A stretch of 64,000 nucleotides of DNA from Gammaproteobacteria bacterium (GTDB taxonomy: Bacteria; Pseudomonadota; Gammaproteobacteria; Eutrophobiales; Eutrophobiaceae): NCBI GenBank assembly GCA_012103475.1, contig WLWS01000001.1, positions 558,001-622,000 on the forward strand, written 5' to 3'. Below, piece after piece: positions 63,717 to 64,000 of this stretch. The notes under the pieces were generated by a model. That model saw only the letters and a list, made by a program, of their open reading frames with translations. It made no database searches and was not told where the DNA came from. How positions within the stretch are numbered: the first letter of the stretch is position 1; each line of letters opens with the position of its first letter. The position numbers were made by a program, and so were the translations under genes.

Positions 63717-64000
63717 TTACTCTTTTATATGCCCGTCACCGAACACTATGTATTTTTGCGAAGTCAGCCCTTCAAGTCCGACTGGTCCGCGCGCATGAAA
63801 CTTATCCGTGCTGATACCAATCTCAGCACCCAGCCCGTATTCAAAGCCGTCGGCAAAGCGTGTAGAAGCATTGACAATGACTGAACTCGAATCGACTTCA
63901 GTCATAAATTTACGTGCCGCACTCAGATCTTCCGTAACGATCGCGTCTGTATGTTGTGAACCAAAATGATTGATGTGTTCTATCGCCTCACTCACATCGT
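63717..64000 (-). CDS. proA: Gamma-glutamyl phosphate reductase, C-terminal part
   Basis: The visible C-terminal part has [44 protein letters not shown] and [15 protein letters not shown], as in ProA. The gene continues beyond the window. It makes glutamate-5-semialdehyde for proline synthesis. Its stop is in the same frame as nadD, which follows 6 bases later. Confidence 0.93.
   Translation of the reverse strand, partial: DVSEAIEHINHFGSQHTDAIVTEDLSAARKFMTEVDSSSVIVNASTRFADGFEYGLGAEIGISTDKFHARGPVGLEGLTSQKYIVFGDGHIKE

Overview
The window looks like chromosomal DNA of a free-living, aerobic or facultatively respiring gammaproteobacterium, probably aquatic or marine. The evidence is gene order typical of that class: yebC-ruvC-ruvA-ruvB-ybgC-tolQRAB-pal-cpoB, a System I cytochrome c maturation operon ccmABCDEFGHI, proA-nadD-rsfS-rlmH-maf, and fmdB-DUF502-aspS. 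I see no insertion sequence, integrase, phage gene, CRISPR array or rRNA. There is one tRNA, tRNA-Lys(UUU). About 66 protein genes were recognised, packed densely in strand-consistent operons.

Layout. 1-2300 (minus): nnrS, an Mpo1-like gene and a thiolase-like gene cut by the window edge. 2523-7135 (plus): a pyruvate-decarboxylase-family enzyme, then a Tat-exported flavoprotein, a 3-hydroxyacyl-CoA dehydrogenase-like protein and a small cytochrome c. FNR/DNR-type boxes lie before nnrS (one mismatch) and before the flavoprotein (perfect), suggesting control by oxygen or nitric oxide. 7132-15344 (minus): cyclophilin, pdxH and the ccm operon, including a short ccmD. 15496-17936: a DUF4404 gene, an exported hypothetical protein and a diguanylate cyclase. 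17984-24545 (plus): an RND efflux operon whose outer-membrane component is fused to a substrate-binding-protein domain. 24676-26106: hinT and a DAHP synthase. 26138-34580 (minus): the Tol-Pal and Ruv block. 34714-38801 (plus): a tightly coupled six-gene operon (DUF547, ferritin-like diiron protein, glycosyltransferase 2, SPASM-like radical SAM enzyme, exported SRPBCC protein, small hypothetical). This is the strongest candidate here for an undescribed pathway.

38812-45390 (minus): an exported 2-hydroxyacid dehydrogenase, a lipase-like hydrolase, nadA, a Nudix/NrtR-like regulator behind tandem palindromes, aspS, DUF502 and fmdB. 45579-45654: tRNA-Lys. 45691-47778 (minus): a divergent Nramp-like transporter and a class II aldolase. 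47970-52173 (plus): a type-I-secretion-like set (ABC exporter, HlyD adaptor, TolC) whose ABC protein has a degenerate ATPase domain. 52231-54605 (minus): an ompW broken by a homopolymer frameshift, and a phosphate-selective-type porin. 54738-58567 (minus): bepA-like protease, soxY, soxZ, a CPBP protease and a lipoprotein. 58767-60994 (plus): PPi-type phosphofructokinase and a VanZ-domain protein. 61125-61711: a promoter-leader-terminator arrangement directly before a small unknown gene. 61699-64000 (minus): maf, rlmH, rsfS, nadD (no ordinary start codon for its conserved N-terminus) and the end of proA.

Functional themes are envelope biogenesis and export (Tol-Pal, BepA, RND, T1SS-like, porins), cytochrome c maturation with likely clients (the small cytochrome c), and NAD synthesis (nadA, nadD, NrtR-like). 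All coordinates come from reading the sequence. Functions rest on motif and family recognition without database searches.
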